Notes: generated by a model from the letters alone, not told the origin. 47,683 bases of DNA from Bacteroidales bacterium (GCA_021157415.1 JAGGWN010000059.1:1-47683); one strand, 5' to 3'; shown: positions 17,479 through 27,549, numbered from the stretch's first letter. Translations and numbers: made by a program.

Positions 17479-18357
17479 ATGCAACTTATTAACAAATACA
17501 TAGATTATTTAAGTTATCAGAAACGATATTCTGAGCACACGGTACGTTCTTACCGTACCGATCTGGAACAATTCATTGATTTTGTCAGAACCAGGGAAGG
17601 TTTCAGAGAGTGGAAGGATTTGGAAGATGTCCATGTGCGGAGTTGGGTAGTGTCGTTGATGGAGCGGGGCAGGTCGGCAAGAACGGTAAACCGGAAACTC
17701 TCTTCCGTGAAATCATTTTTCAGGTTTTTGCAGCGGGAAGGAATTGCCAATAATGTGGCAAAAGTGGTCAAGGGACCCAGAACAGGAAAACCTTTGCCGG
17801 TTTTTGTGAGAGAAGCCGAAATAAACCGTTTGCTGGATGATTTTGACTTCGGAGAGGATTTTACAGGATTGAGAAATAAGATGATCATTGAAATATTGTA
17901 TGAAACAGGGATCCGAAGGGCCGAGCTGGAAGGATTGAAAGATAAGGATGTGCGCTTTGACGATCGTATGATCCTGGTGACGGGGAAACGTAAAAAACAA
18001 CGATTGATCCCTTTAACACATGAACTGGAACAAGACCTTAAGCATTATATGGAAGAGAAACATCGTAATTTTCCTGAAGCGGATTATTTGTTCCTGACCG
18101 GAAAGGGAAGACCTCTTTATCCCAGGCTGATATATCGCATCGTTCATCAGTATCTTGGATTGGTTACCACGTTATCGAAAAAAAGTCCGCATGTTCTCCG
18201 GCATACTTTTGCAACCCATCTGTTAAACAGAGGGGCGGACTTGAATGCTATCAAGGAAATGCTGGGCCATGCAAATCTTTCGGCTACCCAGATATATGCA
18301 CACAGTACATTTAAAAGACTTAGAAATATATATAAACAAGCTCATCCGCGAGCATAA
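17479..18357 (+). CDS. xerC: XerC/XerD-like tyrosine recombinase
   Basis: A 292-residue tyrosine recombinase with the usual two domains: a SAM-like core-binding domain (about 1-90, YSEHTVRSYRTDLEQF) and a catalytic domain (about 105-290). All catalytic residues are visible: Arg146 in TGIRRAE, Lys170 in TGKRKK, His238 and Arg241 in HVLRHTF, His264 in LGHANL, and the nucleophile Tyr273 in QIYAHS. Length and context (rpsU upstream, hpf downstream, next to tRNA genes in a conserved core locus) fit a housekeeping Xer that resolves chromosome dimers rather than a phage integrase. Its partner Xer and dif are not in the window, so the C or D designation is a guess. Confidence 0.9.
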   Translation: MQLINKYIDYLSYQKRYSEHTVRSYRTDLEQFIDFVRTREGFREWKDLEDVHVRSWVVSLMERGRSARTVNRKLSSVKSFFRFLQREGIANNVAKVVKGPRTGKPLPVFVREAEINRLLDDFDFGEDFTGLRNKMIIEILYETGIRRAELEGLKDKDVRFDDRMILVTGKRKKQRLIPLTHELEQDLKHYMEEKHRNFPEADYLFLTGKGRPLYPRLIYRIVHQYLGLVTTLSKKSPHVLRHTFATHLLNRGADLNAIKEMLGHANLSATQIYAHSTFKRLRNIYKQAHPRA

Positions 18358-18361
18358 TAAA

Positions 18362-18367
18362 AGGAGG
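18362..18367 (+). promoter_or_regulatory. Strong Shine-Dalgarno for hpf
   Basis: AGGAGG lies seven bases before the hpf ATG, inside AAGGAGGG at 18361-18368, a near-complete match to the anti-SD CCUCC core. Almost no other gene in this window has a recognisable SD (only folA has a modest GAGG), so this one is exceptional. Confidence 0.8.
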
Positions 18368-18374
18368 GCAAACT

Positions 18375-18674
18375 ATGGATATTCAGATTCATTCGTTGAA
18401 GTTTAATGCAGACAAGAAACTGCTGGATTTTATTCAGGCCAAGATGCAAAAACTTGCACAGTTGAATGAGAGTATGATCAGAGCTGAAGTTTTTCTGCGT
18501 TTGGACAAGTCGAATGTTCAGGCAAATAAGATTACAGAGATAAAAGTCGAAATGCCACGGACATCTCTCTTTGCTAAAAAACAATGTAAGAGTTTTGAAG
18601 AAGCTACCGATCAGGCAATAGATGCATTGAAAAAGCAAATTACCAGGCAAAAAGAAAAAATAAGAAAAGTTTAA
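18375..18674 (+). CDS. hpf: Short-form ribosome hibernation-promoting factor (HPF/YfiA family)
   Basis: A 99-residue protein with the beta-alpha-beta-beta-beta-alpha layout of HPF/RaiA: MDIQIHSLKFNADKKLLDFIQ, then EVFLRLDKSN, then a C-terminal helix SFEEATDQAIDALKKQI. It lacks the C-terminal dimerisation domain of long HPF, so it is the short form. Such proteins bind the 30S decoding channel and block translation or promote ribosome dimers in slow growth. It lies 17 bases after the recombinase stop and probably shares its transcript. Its strong Shine-Dalgarno is unusual for this phylum. Confidence 0.92.
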   Translation: MDIQIHSLKFNADKKLLDFIQAKMQKLAQLNESMIRAEVFLRLDKSNVQANKITEIKVEMPRTSLFAKKQCKSFEEATDQAIDALKKQITRQKEKIRKV

Positions 18675-18704
18675 TCAGGCGTAAAAAAAAATTGTGGTAT
18701 TATT

Positions 18705-18736
18705 TTTGTGATATCCATTGTTTTTTTCTACATTTG
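18705..18736 (+). promoter_or_regulatory. Promoter of the tRNA-tuf operon
   Basis: TTTG at 18705-18708, a 20-base spacer and TACATTTG at 18729-18736 form a near-consensus promoter about 45 bases before the first tRNA. A second TATTTTTG at 18701-18708 overlaps the -33 element. Confidence 0.7.
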
Positions 18737-18782
18737 CAATCCGATTTTTGGGGGTGTCCTGATTATCAGAGTTCTTTGATAG

Positions 18783-18856
18783 GCCGATGTAGCTCAGTTG
18801 GTCAGAGCAGCTGATTTGTAATCAGCAGGTCGTGGGTTCGAATCCCTCCATCGGCT
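18783..18856 (+). tRNA. tRNA-Thr (anticodon TGT)
   Basis: The 7-bp acceptor stem GCCGATG/CATCGGC is perfect, the anticodon arm CTGATTTGTAATCAG gives TGT, and GGTTCGAATCC is the T-loop. The 3' CCA is not encoded. Confidence 0.97.
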
Positions 18857-18877
18857 CCTTGATGTGGAGAAAAAATC

Positions 18878-18960
18878 GGGGAGATACCAAAGCGGTCAAC
18901 TGGGGCAGACTGTAAATCTGCTGGCGAATGCCTTCGTAGGTTCGAATCCTGCTCTCCCCA
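18878..18960 (+). tRNA. tRNA-Tyr (anticodon GTA)
   Basis: An 83-base class II tRNA with acceptor GGGGAGA/TCTCCCC, anticodon loop CTGTAAA giving GTA, and a long variable arm as expected for bacterial tRNA-Tyr. The discriminator is A and CCA is not encoded. A three-unit heptad repeat begins eight bases after it. Confidence 0.97.
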
Positions 18961-18967
18961 CAGATTG

Positions 18968-18988
18968 AGTGATGAGTGATGAGTGATG
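18968..18988 (+). repeat. Three identical heptad repeats between tRNA-Tyr and tRNA-Gly
   Basis: AGTGATG occurs three times in tandem. The same unit appears in the repeat after the SDR gene at 5049-5055. Confidence 0.75.
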
Positions 18989-19019
18989 GTTCTTTTAAGT
19001 AGTGAATAGACTAAGTTTT

Positions 19020-19092
19020 GCGGGAGTAGCTCAGTTGGTAGAGCATCAGCCTTCCAAGCTGAGGGTCGCGGATTCGAGTTCCGTCTCCCGCT
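19020..19092 (+). tRNA. tRNA-Gly (anticodon TCC)
   Basis: Acceptor GCGGGAG/CTCCCGC is perfect and the anticodon loop CTTCCAA gives TCC. The T-arm contains GATTCGAGTTC. CCA is not encoded. Confidence 0.97.
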
Positions 19093-19100
19093 CTATTGAA

Positions 19101-19173
<73 letters not shown>

Positions 19174-19257
19174 CAAAGATTTTATTTATTTATATATATA
19201 AGAAGAGTATTAAACAACAAGAAGAATAGATTTATTGAACAATTAATTTTTTAAATT

Positions 19258-20445
19258 ATGGCTAAAGAAAAATTCGAACGGACGAAACCTCATGTTAATA
19301 TTGGAACTATCGGTCACGTTGACCACGGAAAAACCACATTAACATCAGCCATTACCATGGTTCTGGCCGAAAAGGGACTGGCACAGGTTAAGGATTTTGA
19401 TTCCATTGACAATGCCCCCGAAGAAAAAGAAAGAGGGATCACCATCAACACCGCTCATGTTGAGTATGAAACCGACAAAAGACACTATGCACATGTTGAC
19501 TGCCCGGGCCATGCCGACTATGTTAAGAACATGGTTACCGGTGCTGCCCAGATGGACGGTGCTATTCTGGTTGTGGCTGCTACCGACGGGCCCATGCCAC
19601 AGACCCGCGAGCATATCCTCCTGGCCAGACAGGTAAATGTCCCCAAGATTGTGGTTTTTCTGAATAAAGTTGACCTTGTAGATGACGAAGAGCTGATTGA
19701 ACTGGTTGAGATGGAAGTGCGCGAACTTCTGGATTTCTATGGTTATGACGGAGACGAGACGCCCGTGATACGCGGTTCTGCTCTGGGAGCTATGCAGGGT
19801 GATGAAAAATGGAAAGACAAAGTACGTGAACTGATGGATGCAGTGGATGAATACATCCCGGTGCCTCCGCGTGACGTGGATAAGCCTTTCCTGATGCCTG
19901 TTGAAGATATATTCTCTATCACAGGCCGTGGTACTGTAGCTACCGGAAGAATCGAAACAGGGGTGGTGCATACCGGTGATGAAGTGGAAATAATCGGGCT
20001 GGGTGCCAACAAACGTAAAACAGTGGTAACCGGTGTTGAAATGTTCCGTAAGATCCTTGACGACGGTGAAGCCGGCGATAACGTAGGTCTTCTGTTGCGC
20101 GGCGTTGACAAAAAAGAAATCAAACGGGGAATGGTCCTGGCAAAACCCGGTTCCATTACACCGCATACCAAGTTCAAAGCTGAGGTATATGTGTTGAAAA
20201 AAGAAGAAGGGGGCCGTCATACTCCTTTCCACAACAAATACCGTCCCCAGTTCTACCTGAGGACACTGGATGTGACCGGAGAAATTACCCTGCCGGAAGG
20301 AACAGAAATGGTCATGCCGGGAGACAACGTAACCATCACGGTGGAACTGATCTATCCTGTAGCCCTGAACCAGGGACTGCGTTTCGCTATCCGCGAAGGA
20401 GGCCGTACGGTAGGTGCAGGACAGGTAACTGAAATTATTGAATAA
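19258..20445 (+). CDS. tuf: Elongation factor Tu
   Basis: A 395-residue GTPase that delivers aminoacyl-tRNA to the ribosome. The P-loop is GHVDHGKT (19-26), followed by the switch I region [25 protein letters not shown] (switch II), and NKVD for guanine specificity. Domains 2 and 3 are complete, ending [14 protein letters not shown]. It lies in the tRNA operon between tRNA-Thr and tRNA-Trp, an arrangement common in bacteria. The ATG lacks an SD and has an AT-rich leader, usual for highly expressed Bacteroidota genes. A long antisense reading frame over it is a codon-bias shadow. Confidence 0.99.
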   Translation: MAKEKFERTKPHVNIGTIGHVDHGKTTLTSAITMVLAEKGLAQVKDFDSIDNAPEEKERGITINTAHVEYETDKRHYAHVDCPGHADYVKNMVTGAAQMDGAILVVAATDGPMPQTREHILLARQVNVPKIVVFLNKVDLVDDEELIELVEMEVRELLDFYGYDGDETPVIRGSALGAMQGDEKWKDKVRELMDAVDEYIPVPPRDVDKPFLMPVEDIFSITGRGTVATGRIETGVVHTGDEVEIIGLGANKRKTVVTGVEMFRKILDDGEAGDNVGLLLRGVDKKEIKRGMVLAKPGSITPHTKFKAEVYVLKKEEGGRHTPFHNKYRPQFYLRTLDVTGEITLPEGTEMVMPGDNVTITVELIYPVALNQGLRFAIREGGRTVGAGQVTEIIE

Positions 20446-20496
20446 TCGGGATAGAACGAAAGGGATCTCTTCACCCTTCCCTTTTGACATTTTGAC

Positions 20497-20569
20497 ACGG
20501 GTGTAGCTCAGTTGGTAGAGCACTGGTCTCCAAAACCAGGTGTCGGGCGTTCGAGTCGCTCCTCCCGTG
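20497..20569 (+). tRNA. tRNA-Trp (anticodon CCA)
   Basis: The anticodon arm CTGGTCTCCAAAACCAG gives CCA, and GCGTTCGAGTCGC closes the T-arm. The acceptor ACGGGTG/CTCCCGT contains one T-T mismatch at pair 6. It sits between tuf and secE, the usual place. Confidence 0.95.
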
Positions 20570-20665
20570 CAAATTATTCTGATTATTAAATGGACCTGTC
20601 CTTAAAAGGATGACCTCATCCACGAACAGACCGGCCTGTATTAACTAAGGAAAAAAACGGATACG

Positions 20666-20857
20666 ATGAATTTAAAGTCTTTTTTTTCTGAGTCCTACAA
20701 TGAGCTTGTGCATAAGGTGACATGGCCTACATGGAATGAGCTCCAGAACAGTGCCATTGTTGTGATGGTGGCAGGGGTCATTTTGGCTCTGGTGATCTGG
20801 GTCTTTGATATCACTTTTGAGCATCTGATGAACTTTGTTTACGGGCTTTTTTATTAA
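20666..20857 (+). CDS. secE: Preprotein translocase subunit SecE
   Basis: A 63-residue single-helix SecE. An amphipathic N-terminal part contains ELVHKVTWPTWNE (about 12-24), the conserved contact with SecY, followed by one membrane helix (about 28-48, SAIVVMVAGVILALVIWVF). It clamps SecY in the translocon. It is placed in the classic order tRNA-Trp-secE-nusG and ends 22 bases before nusG. Confidence 0.97.
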   Translation: MNLKSFFSESYNELVHKVTWPTWNELQNSAIVVMVAGVILALVIWVFDITFEHLMNFVYGLFY

Positions 20858-20879
20858 GCTTTGTTGAATTTGCAATATT

Positions 20880-21428
20880 ATGGCTGAGCAGGAGAAGAAA
20901 TGGTATGTGTTGCGCGCGATTAGCGGAAAAGAAAAAAAGGTAAAGGAATATATTGAGAGTGAAATTGCCCGCCGTCATTTGGAAGACTATATCTCCCAGG
21001 TGTTGATTCCTACCGAAAAAGTGTATCAAATCCGTGCCGGCAAGAAAATCAGCAAGGAACTGAACTTCTTCCCCGGGTATATCCTGGTGGAAGCTGTTCT
21101 TGCAGGAGAAGTGGCACATACTCTGGTTAACGTCCCCAATGTGATCGGTTTTCTGGGAGAAGAAAAGGGAGGAAATCCCGTACCCCTCAGGCCGGCCGAA
21201 GTGAACCGCATTCTGGGGAAGGTGGATGAGCTGGCCAGCAGTGACGAAGAGATTAATGTGCCTTTTTTCGTCGGAGAGACCGTGAAAGTGATTGACGGAC
21301 CCTTTAACAGTTTTACCGGAGTGATCGAAGAAGTAAATGAGGAAAAAAAGAAACTGAAGGTCATGGTAAAAATTTTCGGAAGAAAGACTCCTCTCGAACT
21401 GAGTTTTATGCAGGTAGAGAAGGAATAA
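20880..21428 (+). CDS. nusG: Transcription termination/antitermination factor NusG
   Basis: A 182-residue NusG with an N-terminal NGN domain ([20 protein letters not shown], about 7-26, and FFPGYILVE, about 63-71) and a C-terminal KOW domain (about 130-180, [20 protein letters not shown]). It binds RNA polymerase and couples it to Rho or to the leading ribosome through the KOW domain and uS10. It is followed by rplK after about 107 bases that may hold a leader. Confidence 0.98.
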   Translation: MAEQEKKWYVLRAISGKEKKVKEYIESEIARRHLEDYISQVLIPTEKVYQIRAGKKISKELNFFPGYILVEAVLAGEVAHTLVNVPNVIGFLGEEKGGNPVPLRPAEVNRILGKVDELASSDEEINVPFFVGETVKVIDGPFNSFTGVIEEVNEEKKKLKVMVKIFGRKTPLELSFMQVEKE

Positions 21429-21535
21429 TTCATACAATAAATAAGAAATCGGCTTGAGTTATGAAAAAAATAATGCTTCCTGAATAACTGCAAGTTGGTA
21501 TTGATTGATAACCAAGAATGTTGAAATCCTGAATT

Positions 21536-21976
21536 ATGGCAAAAGAAGTCGCAGGAATTATTAAATTGCAAATCCGTGGAGGTGCGGCCAATCCGTCTCC
21601 TCCTGTCGGGCCGGCATTGGGTGCAAAAGGCGTGAATATCATGGACTTTTGCAAACAGTTTAATGCCCGCACACAGGAAATGGCCGGAAAGCTGATCCCG
21701 GTTGTGATCACGGTATATAGTGATAAGTCGTTTGATTTTATTACCAAAACACCGCCCGTAGCTGTCCAGTTAAAAGAGATAGCCAAGATCAAATCCGGAT
21801 CGCCCGAATCCAACCGTCAAAAAGTAGCCAGCATAAGCTGGGATCAGGTACGCACTATTGCCGAGGCAAAAATGCCGGATCTGAACTGTTTTACAGTTGA
21901 ATCGGCCATGAGAATGGTTGCCGGAACTGCACGGAGTATGGGAATTACCGTCAAAGGTGAGTTCCCGGGAAACTAA
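21536..21976 (+). CDS. rplK: 50S ribosomal protein uL11
   Basis: A 146-residue uL11. The N-terminal domain shows the proline-rich [20 protein letters not shown] (about 15-34), where thiostrepton and elongation factors act. The C-terminal rRNA-binding domain carries the [10 protein letters not shown] stretch. It forms the base of the ribosomal stalk. It precedes rplA by 16 bases in the usual rplKAJL order. Confidence 0.99.
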   Translation: MAKEVAGIIKLQIRGGAANPSPPVGPALGAKGVNIMDFCKQFNARTQEMAGKLIPVVITVYSDKSFDFITKTPPVAVQLKEIAKIKSGSPESNRQKVASISWDQVRTIAEAKMPDLNCFTVESAMRMVAGTARSMGITVKGEFPGN

Positions 21977-21992
21977 TAAACAAAAGAGTAAG

Positions 21993-22685
21993 ATGACGAA
22001 ACTGACAAAAAACAGAAAGAAAGCTCTTGAGAAGTTTGAACCTGGGAAACCATACAAACTCGCCGAGGCAGCTGAACTGGTGAAGGAAATAACCACCACC
22101 CGTTTTGATGCATCGGTGGATATTGATGTACGCTTAGGTGTTGACCCAAGAAAGTCGAATCAAATGGTCCGCGGTGTAGTCACCCTGCCCCATGGTACCG
22201 GTAAGGAAACCAAAGTCCTGGTGCTCTGTACTCCTGATAAGGAAGAAGAAGCCAAGGCTGCCGGAGCCGATTATGTCGGGTTGGATGAATATATCGACAA
22301 AATCAAAGGAGGATGGACTGATGTGGATGTGATCATCACCATGCCTCCCGTGATGGGCAAGGTTGGACAGTTGGGAAGGATCCTCGGACCGCGGGGCCTC
22401 ATGCCTAACCCGAAAAGTGGTACGGTTACCATGGATATCGGAAAGGCTGTGAAAGAGGTAAAACAAGGTAAAATTGATTTTAAAGTCGATAAATACGGTA
22501 TTATCCATGCCGCCATCGGAAAAGCATCTTTCGAATCGGAGAAAATCATGGAAAATGCCCAGGAGTTTATCGCTATGATCAATAAACTAAAACCCGCCTC
22601 GGCCAAAGGAACCTATATAAAGAGTATCTACCTCTCCAGTACGATGAGTCCCGGAATCAAGGTGGATGCCAAAGCAATTGACTAA
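21993..22685 (+). CDS. rplA: 50S ribosomal protein uL1
   Basis: A 230-residue uL1. The ATG at 21993 gives [15 protein letters not shown], the normal N-terminus; an earlier in-frame ATG at 21918 lies within rplK and is rejected. Conserved elements include [27 protein letters not shown] (about 125-142, the L1 signature) and a complete C-terminal domain. In many bacteria L1 also represses its own operon through an mRNA leader; I did not identify such a site. Confidence 0.98.
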   Translation: MTKLTKNRKKALEKFEPGKPYKLAEAAELVKEITTTRFDASVDIDVRLGVDPRKSNQMVRGVVTLPHGTGKETKVLVLCTPDKEEEAKAAGADYVGLDEYIDKIKGGWTDVDVIITMPPVMGKVGQLGRILGPRGLMPNPKSGTVTMDIGKAVKEVKQGKIDFKVDKYGIIHAAIGKASFESEKIMENAQEFIAMINKLKPASAKGTYIKSIYLSSTMSPGIKVDAKAID

Positions 22686-22708
22686 ACATGCTTAACCAAG
22701 ATTAAACT

Positions 22709-23230
22709 ATGACTAGGGAAGAAAAAAATGCAATCATTGATCAACTGACCGAACAGATCAATACGTATGGTCATCTGTATATTGCCGATATCTCTACCAT
22801 GAATGCCGGCGATACCAGTGACCTGCGCAGGAAATGCTTTCAGAAGGAGATCAAACTGATTGTTGTTAAGAATACCCTGTTGAAAAAAGCTCTTGAAAAT
22901 GCAGAAAAGGATTATTCCCCACTCTTTGAAGTGTTGAAAGACCCTTCATCCATAATGCTCTCCGATACGGCAAACATTCCGGCAAAACTGATTAAGGAAT
23001 TCCGGAAGAGTCATGAAAAACCGATATTGAAGGCTGCCCTTGTGGAAGAGTCGGTGTACATTGGGGATGAACAACTAGATGCCCTTGCTTCCCTCAAATC
23101 TAAGGAAGAATTGATAGGCGATGTCATCATGTTGCTCCAGTCACCGATGAAGAATGTCTTGTCTGCGTTGCAATCAGGCAATAATATTTTAACAGGTGTA
23201 TTGCAAACATTATCAGAAAAAGAAAATTAA
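22709..23230 (+). CDS. rplJ: 50S ribosomal protein uL10
   Basis: A 173-residue uL10 with an rRNA-binding N-terminal domain (KNAIIDQLTEQI, then VVKNTLLKKAL) and a C-terminal helix (about 140-173, PMKNVLSALQSGNNILTGVL) that holds L7/L12 dimers on the stalk. It begins 23 bases after rplA, too little room for the classic L10 leader seen in Escherichia coli. Confidence 0.97.
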   Translation: MTREEKNAIIDQLTEQINTYGHLYIADISTMNAGDTSDLRRKCFQKEIKLIVVKNTLLKKALENAEKDYSPLFEVLKDPSSIMLSDTANIPAKLIKEFRKSHEKPILKAALVEESVYIGDEQLDALASLKSKEELIGDVIMLLQSPMKNVLSALQSGNNILTGVLQTLSEKEN

Positions 23231-23258
23231 AATTAATAACGATTAAAAATTTGTAACC

Positions 23259-23636
23259 ATGGCTGATTTGAAAAAGCTTGCAGAAGAATTAGTAAACTTG
23301 ACTGTTAAAGAGGTTAATGAGTTAGCTGATATCCTGAAAGAAGAATACAATATCGAACCTGCTGCCGCAGCAGTAGCTGTCGCCGGTCCTGCCGGTGGCG
23401 CTGAAGGCGGTGCTGAAGAAGAAAAAACCAGTTTTGACGTGATCCTGAAAGCTCCCGGTGGAGCTAAATTGCAGGTGGTAAAACTGGTGAAGGAGCTGAC
23501 AGGCCTGGGCCTGAAAGAAGCCAAAGGTGTGGTTGATTCTGCTCCTGCCCCCGTGAAAGAAGGACTGTCAAAAGAAGAAGCAGAATCTGTCAAAACCCAA
23601 TTGGAAGAAGCTGGAGCAGAAGTTGAACTTAAATAA
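23259..23636 (+). CDS. rplL: 50S ribosomal protein bL12 (L7/L12)
   Basis: A 125-residue acidic stalk protein: an N-terminal dimerisation domain (about 1-35), an Ala/Gly-rich hinge (about 38-52, [17 protein letters not shown]) and a C-terminal factor-binding domain with KTSFDVILK and the [15 protein letters not shown] helix. It recruits translational GTPases to the ribosome. A strong terminator-like hairpin follows 24 bases after its stop and separates it from rpoB. Confidence 0.99.
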   Translation: MADLKKLAEELVNLTVKEVNELADILKEEYNIEPAAAAVAVAGPAGGAEGGAEEEKTSFDVILKAPGGAKLQVVKLVKELTGLGLKEAKGVVDSAPAPVKEGLSKEEAESVKTQLEEAGAEVELK

Positions 23637-23660
23637 ACGTGAACAATTCTTCTTGTTTGG

Positions 23661-23697
23661 GGTTTAGGATCCCGGTGACGGGATCCTAAACCTTTTT
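23661..23697 (+). terminator. Perfect 14-bp hairpin with U-tract between rplL and rpoB
   Basis: GGTTTAGGATCCCG (23661-23674) pairs fully with CGGGATCCTAAACC (23679-23692) around a GTGA tetraloop of the GNRA class, then TTTTT. It has every mark of an intrinsic terminator. As rpoB follows with no clear promoter in the remaining 42 bases, it probably acts as a partial terminator or attenuator that lowers rpoBC relative to L7/L12, as is known in other bacteria. Confidence 0.85.
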
Positions 23698-23739
23698 GCT
23701 ATTGTATTACATTAATGTTCTTTTAATATATTTTTTACG

Positions 23740-26700
23740 ATGCCGGTAACCAACCAACAACGTATTAGTTTTTCCACCATCAAGGATCAGCTGAATTATC
23801 CGGATTTTTTAGACATCCAACTAAAATCCTTCACCGAATTCTTCAAGGTAGAATCTACCGCCGAAGAACGCAAAAAGGAAAAACTCCACCAGGTTTTTAC
23901 AGAAAATTTTCCGATAACAGATACCAGGAACAATTTCGTTCTTGAGTTTCTGGATTATGGTGTAGACCCGCCCAGATATACCATTGAAGAGTGTCTGGAA
24001 CGTGGCCTCACTTTTAGTGTGCCTCTCAAAGCAAAACTGAAACTATATTGTACGGATCCGGATCATGAAGATTTTGAGACGGTTATACAGGATGTTTATT
24101 TGGGAACCGTTCCTTATATGACCCAACGGGGTACTTTTGTAATCAATGGGGCAGAACGGGTTGTGGTCTCCCAACTGCATCGGTCACCCGGTGTCTTTTT
24201 CGGACAGAGTCTCCATGCCAACGGAACAAAACTTTATTCTGCCCGTGTGATCCCTTTTAAAGGATCCTGGATCGAGTTTGCGACAGATATTAATAATGTC
24301 ATGTATGCTTACATCGACCGTAAGAAAAAATTACCCGTGACCACCCTCTTGCGGGCCATCGGCTACGAAAGCGATAAAGATATACTGGATATCTTTGACT
24401 TATCCGAAGAGGTAAAAGTCACCAAGACCGGCCTGAAAAGAGTGTTGGGACGGAAACTGGCTGCTCGTGTGCTGAAATCATGGGTCGAGGATTTTGTGGA
24501 TGAAGATACCGGAGAAGTAGTCTCTATCGAAAGAAATGAAGTGGTGATTGACCGGGAAACAGTGCTGGATAACGAACATATTGATCTGATTCTGGATTCT
24601 GGAGCCAAAACAATCCTGTTGCATAAGGAAGATCAGAGTATTTCTGATTATGAGATTATTTTCAATACCCTGCAGAAGGACCCTTGTAACTCTGAGAAAG
24701 AGGCGGTTTATCATATCTACCGGCAGTTGAGGAATGCCGAACCACCGGATGAGCCCTCTGCACGTGATGTGATCGAGAAATTGTTTTTCTCGGACAAACG
24801 ATATGATCTCGGCGAAGTGGGTCGCTATAAATTGAATAAAAAACTGAACCGTGATACCTCCATGGACACTAAGGTGCTAACACGCGAGGATATCATTGAG
24901 ATCATCAAACATCTGATCCGGTTGATCAACTCCAAGACCGATGTGGATGATATTGACCACCTGAGCAACCGACGTGTCCGGACCGTAGGCGAACAATTAT
25001 ATAACCAGTTCGGGGTGGGGCTTGCCCGTATGGCCAGAACCACTCGTGAACGTATGAACGTCAGAGACAATGAGGTGTTCACACCCACCGACCTGATCAA
25101 CTCCAAGACGCTTTCTTCCGTGATCAACTCTTTCTTCGGAACCAACCAGTTGTCACAGTTTATGGACCAGACCAATCCGCTGGCTGAGATGACTCACAAG
25201 AGAAGGTTATCGGCCCTGGGGCCGGGAGGTCTTTCCCGTGAAAGAGCAGGTTTTGAGGTACGTGACGTACACTATACCCACTATGGCAGACTTTGTCCCA
25301 TTGAAACTCCGGAAGGTCCGAATATCGGACTGATATCTTCCCTTTGTGTGTATGCAAAAATCAACGAACTCGGATTTATTGAGACCCCCTACCGAAGAGT
25401 GGAGGTGGGTCGTGTAAATCTGAGCAATAATGAGGTCGTGTACTTGAGTGCCGAAGAGGAGGAAAATAAAGTAATCGCTCAGGCAAATGCGCCTTACGAC
25501 GAGGAAGGAAAGTTTGTCAATCCACGTGTTAAAGCTCGTTATGAAGGAGATTTTCCGTTTGAGGAAGCTCAAAAAGTGGACCTGATGGATGTGGCTCCTA
25601 ACCAGATCGCTTCGGTAGCGGCTTCACTGATTCCTTTCCTGGAACATGACGATGCCAACCGGGCACTGATGGGATCAAATATGATGCGTCAGGCCGTGCC
25701 CCTGCTTAACCCGGAAGCCCCTCTTGTAGGAACAGGTATAGAAGAAGTGGTGGCACGTGACTCCCGTATGCTTTTTGTCGCCGAAGGCGATGGCGTGGTA
25801 GAGTATGTGGATGCCAAAAAAATTGTGGTGAGATATTCTCGTAGCGAAGAGGAAAAATTTATCAGTTTTGATGATGATGTGCGCGAATACCACCTCACCA
25901 AATTCAGAAAAACCAACCAGAATACATGTGTTAATATCCGGCCGATCGTTTCCAAAGGACAAAAGGTCGTCAAGGGACAGGTACTGACGGAAGGGTACGG
26001 GACCGTGGACGGAGAACTGGCGCTCGGTAGAAACCTGAAAGTGGCTTTTATGCCCTGGAAAGGATATAATTTTGAGGATGCCATTGTGATTTCCGAGAGT
26101 GTCGTGCGAAACGATATCTTTACCTCCATACATATTGACGAATATGTCCTGGAAGTCCGGGATACCAAACGGGGATTGGAAGAGCTGACATCCGATATCC
26201 CGAATGTAAGCGAAGAAGCTACAAAAAACCTGGATGAAAACGGATTGATCCGTATCGGAGCCCATATCCGGCCCGGCGACATCCTGATCGGGAAAATTAC
26301 CCCGAAAGGAGAATCCGACCCCAGCCCCGAAGAAAAACTGCTGCGTGCTATTTTTGGGGATAAGGCCGGGGATGTCAAAGATGCTTCCCTGAAAGCCGGT
26401 CCTTCCCTGGAAGGGGTTGTGATTGATAAAAAACTGTTCTCCCGCTCTATTAAAGATCGCCATGCCAGGATGGCGGAAAAACCCATCCTGGAAAAGATCG
26501 ACAAAGAGTTTAACCAGAAAGCGGAAGAGCTGAGATCGAAACTGGTGGATAAACTCTTCTCTTTGGTGAACGGAAAAACATCCCAGGGAGTAAAGGATTT
26601 CTATAACCAGGACCTGATTCCCAAAGGAAATAAATTCACGCTGAAACAGCTGCAGGAGATTGAATTTTTGAATGTGAATCCGAACAAGTGGACAACCGAT

Positions 26701-27549
26701 AAGAAGAAGAACGAAATCATCAAGACCCTGTTGAATAACTATCTGATCAAGTACAAGGAAATTGACGGATACTACAAGCGCAAGAAATATAATATCCAGA
26801 TCGGGGATGAATTGCCTGCAGGTATTATCAAGCTAGCCAAGGTTTACATTGCCAAGAAAAGAAAGGTCAAGGTCGGAGACAAAATGGCCGGACGTCACGG
26901 GAACAAAGGGATTGTAGCCCGGATCGTCAGGATGGAAGATATGCCTTTTCTCGAAGACGGAACCCCTGTGGATATTGTGTTGAACCCGCTGGGGGTGCCT
27001 TCCCGTATGAACCTGGGCCAGATCTACGAGACCGTTCTGGGATGGGCCGGCGAGAAACTGGGCATGAAATTCTCCACACCGATCTTCGACGGGGCAACCC
27101 TGGAGCAGATCACCGAATATACCCGTAAGGCAGGTCTGCCTGATTACGGTGTGACCCATTTGTATGACGGAGGTACGGGAGAACGCTTCGACCAACCTGC
27201 TACCGTGGGTGTGATCTATATGCTCAAACTGGGTCACCTTGTGGATGACAAGATGCATGCCCGTTCTATCGGACCGTATTCACTGATCACACAGCAGCCT
27301 CTGGGTGGGAAAGCACAGTTCGGAGGCCAGCGTTTCGGGGAAATGGAAGTATGGGCCCTCGAAGCATTCGGTGCAGCCAATATTCTGCAGGAGGTGCTGA
27401 CTGTGAAGTCAGACGACGTTCAGGGACGTGCCCGCACCTATGAGGCCATCGTGAAAGGGGAAAATATGCCCAAACCGGGAATACCGGAATCCTTGAATGT
27501 GTTGCTGCACGAATTGAAAGGTTTGGCGCTGAGTCTTAAACTCGAGTAA
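23740..27549 (+). CDS. rpoB: DNA-directed RNA polymerase subunit beta
   Basis: A 1269-residue beta subunit, full length for Bacteroidota. The rifampicin-binding cluster reads [20 protein letters not shown], with Asp476, His486 and Ser491 at the positions equivalent to E. coli Asp516, His526 and Ser531, so no common resistance change is present. Later landmarks are [11 protein letters not shown]-type sequence ([12 protein letters not shown]), the [12 protein letters not shown] catalytic-region motif (near 26875-26910) and the C-terminal [25 protein letters not shown] stretch, visible in part near 27306. It precedes rpoC by 45 bases. Confidence 0.99.
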   Translation: MPVTNQQRISFSTIKDQLNYPDFLDIQLKSFTEFFKVESTAEERKKEKLHQVFTENFPITDTRNNFVLEFLDYGVDPPRYTIEECLERGLTFSVPLKAKLKLYCTDPDHEDFETVIQDVYLGTVPYMTQRGTFVINGAERVVVSQLHRSPGVFFGQSLHANGTKLYSARVIPFKGSWIEFATDINNVMYAYIDRKKKLPVTTLLRAIGYESDKDILDIFDLSEEVKVTKTGLKRVLGRKLAARVLKSWVEDFVDEDTGEVVSIERNEVVIDRETVLDNEHIDLILDSGAKTILLHKEDQSISDYEIIFNTLQKDPCNSEKEAVYHIYRQLRNAEPPDEPSARDVIEKLFFSDKRYDLGEVGRYKLNKKLNRDTSMDTKVLTREDIIEIIKHLIRLINSKTDVDDIDHLSNRRVRTVGEQLYNQFGVGLARMARTTRERMNVRDNEVFTPTDLINSKTLSSVINSFFGTNQLSQFMDQTNPLAEMTHKRRLSALGPGGLSRERAGFEVRDVHYTHYGRLCPIETPEGPNIGLISSLCVYAKINELGFIETPYRRVEVGRVNLSNNEVVYLSAEEEENKVIAQANAPYDEEGKFVNPRVKARYEGDFPFEEAQKVDLMDVAPNQIASVAASLIPFLEHDDANRALMGSNMMRQAVPLLNPEAPLVGTGIEEVVARDSRMLFVAEGDGVVEYVDAKKIVVRYSRSEEEKFISFDDDVREYHLTKFRKTNQNTCVNIRPIVSKGQKVVKGQVLTEGYGTVDGELALGRNLKVAFMPWKGYNFEDAIVISESVVRNDIFTSIHIDEYVLEVRDTKRGLEELTSDIPNVSEEATKNLDENGLIRIGAHIRPGDILIGKITPKGESDPSPEEKLLRAIFGDKAGDVKDASLKAGPSLEGVVIDKKLFSRSIKDRHARMAEKPILEKIDKEFNQKAEELRSKLVDKLFSLVNGKTSQGVKDFYNQDLIPKGNKFTLKQLQEIEFLNVNPNKWTTDKKKNEIIKTLLNNYLIKYKEIDGYYKRKKYNIQIGDELPAGIIKLAKVYIAKKRKVKVGDKMAGRHGNKGIVARIVRMEDMPFLEDGTPVDIVLNPLGVPSRMNLGQIYETVLGWAGEKLGMKFSTPIFDGATLEQITEYTRKAGLPDYGVTHLYDGGTGERFDQPATVGVIYMLKLGHLVDDKMHARSIGPYSLITQQPLGGKAQFGGQRFGEMEVWALEAFGAANILQEVLTVKSDDVQGRARTYEAIVKGENMPKPGIPESLNVLLHELKGLALSLKLE

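Noticed and set aside
17479-18357. Tyrosine recombinase next to tRNA genes as a sign of an integrated element
   Set aside because: All neighbours are core genes in conserved order, there is no cargo, no att duplication of the tRNA 3' ends, and the length and motifs fit a housekeeping Xer protein.
19345-20523. Long antisense reading frame (392 codons) over tuf
   Set aside because: It mirrors the biased codon use of tuf, overlaps tRNA-Trp, and its translation has no recognisable domain.
21918-22685. Upstream start for rplA giving 255 residues
   Set aside because: The extra residues overlap the end of rplK in another frame and are absent from uL1; ATG 21993 gives the normal N-terminus.
25675-26504. 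Two overlapping antisense frames of about 265 codons in rpoB
   Set aside because: Shadows of a conserved highly biased gene; no domain and no ribosome or promoter signals.
23740-27549. Rifampicin resistance alleles in rpoB
   Set aside because: Asp476, His486 and Ser491 are the wild-type residues at the main resistance positions.
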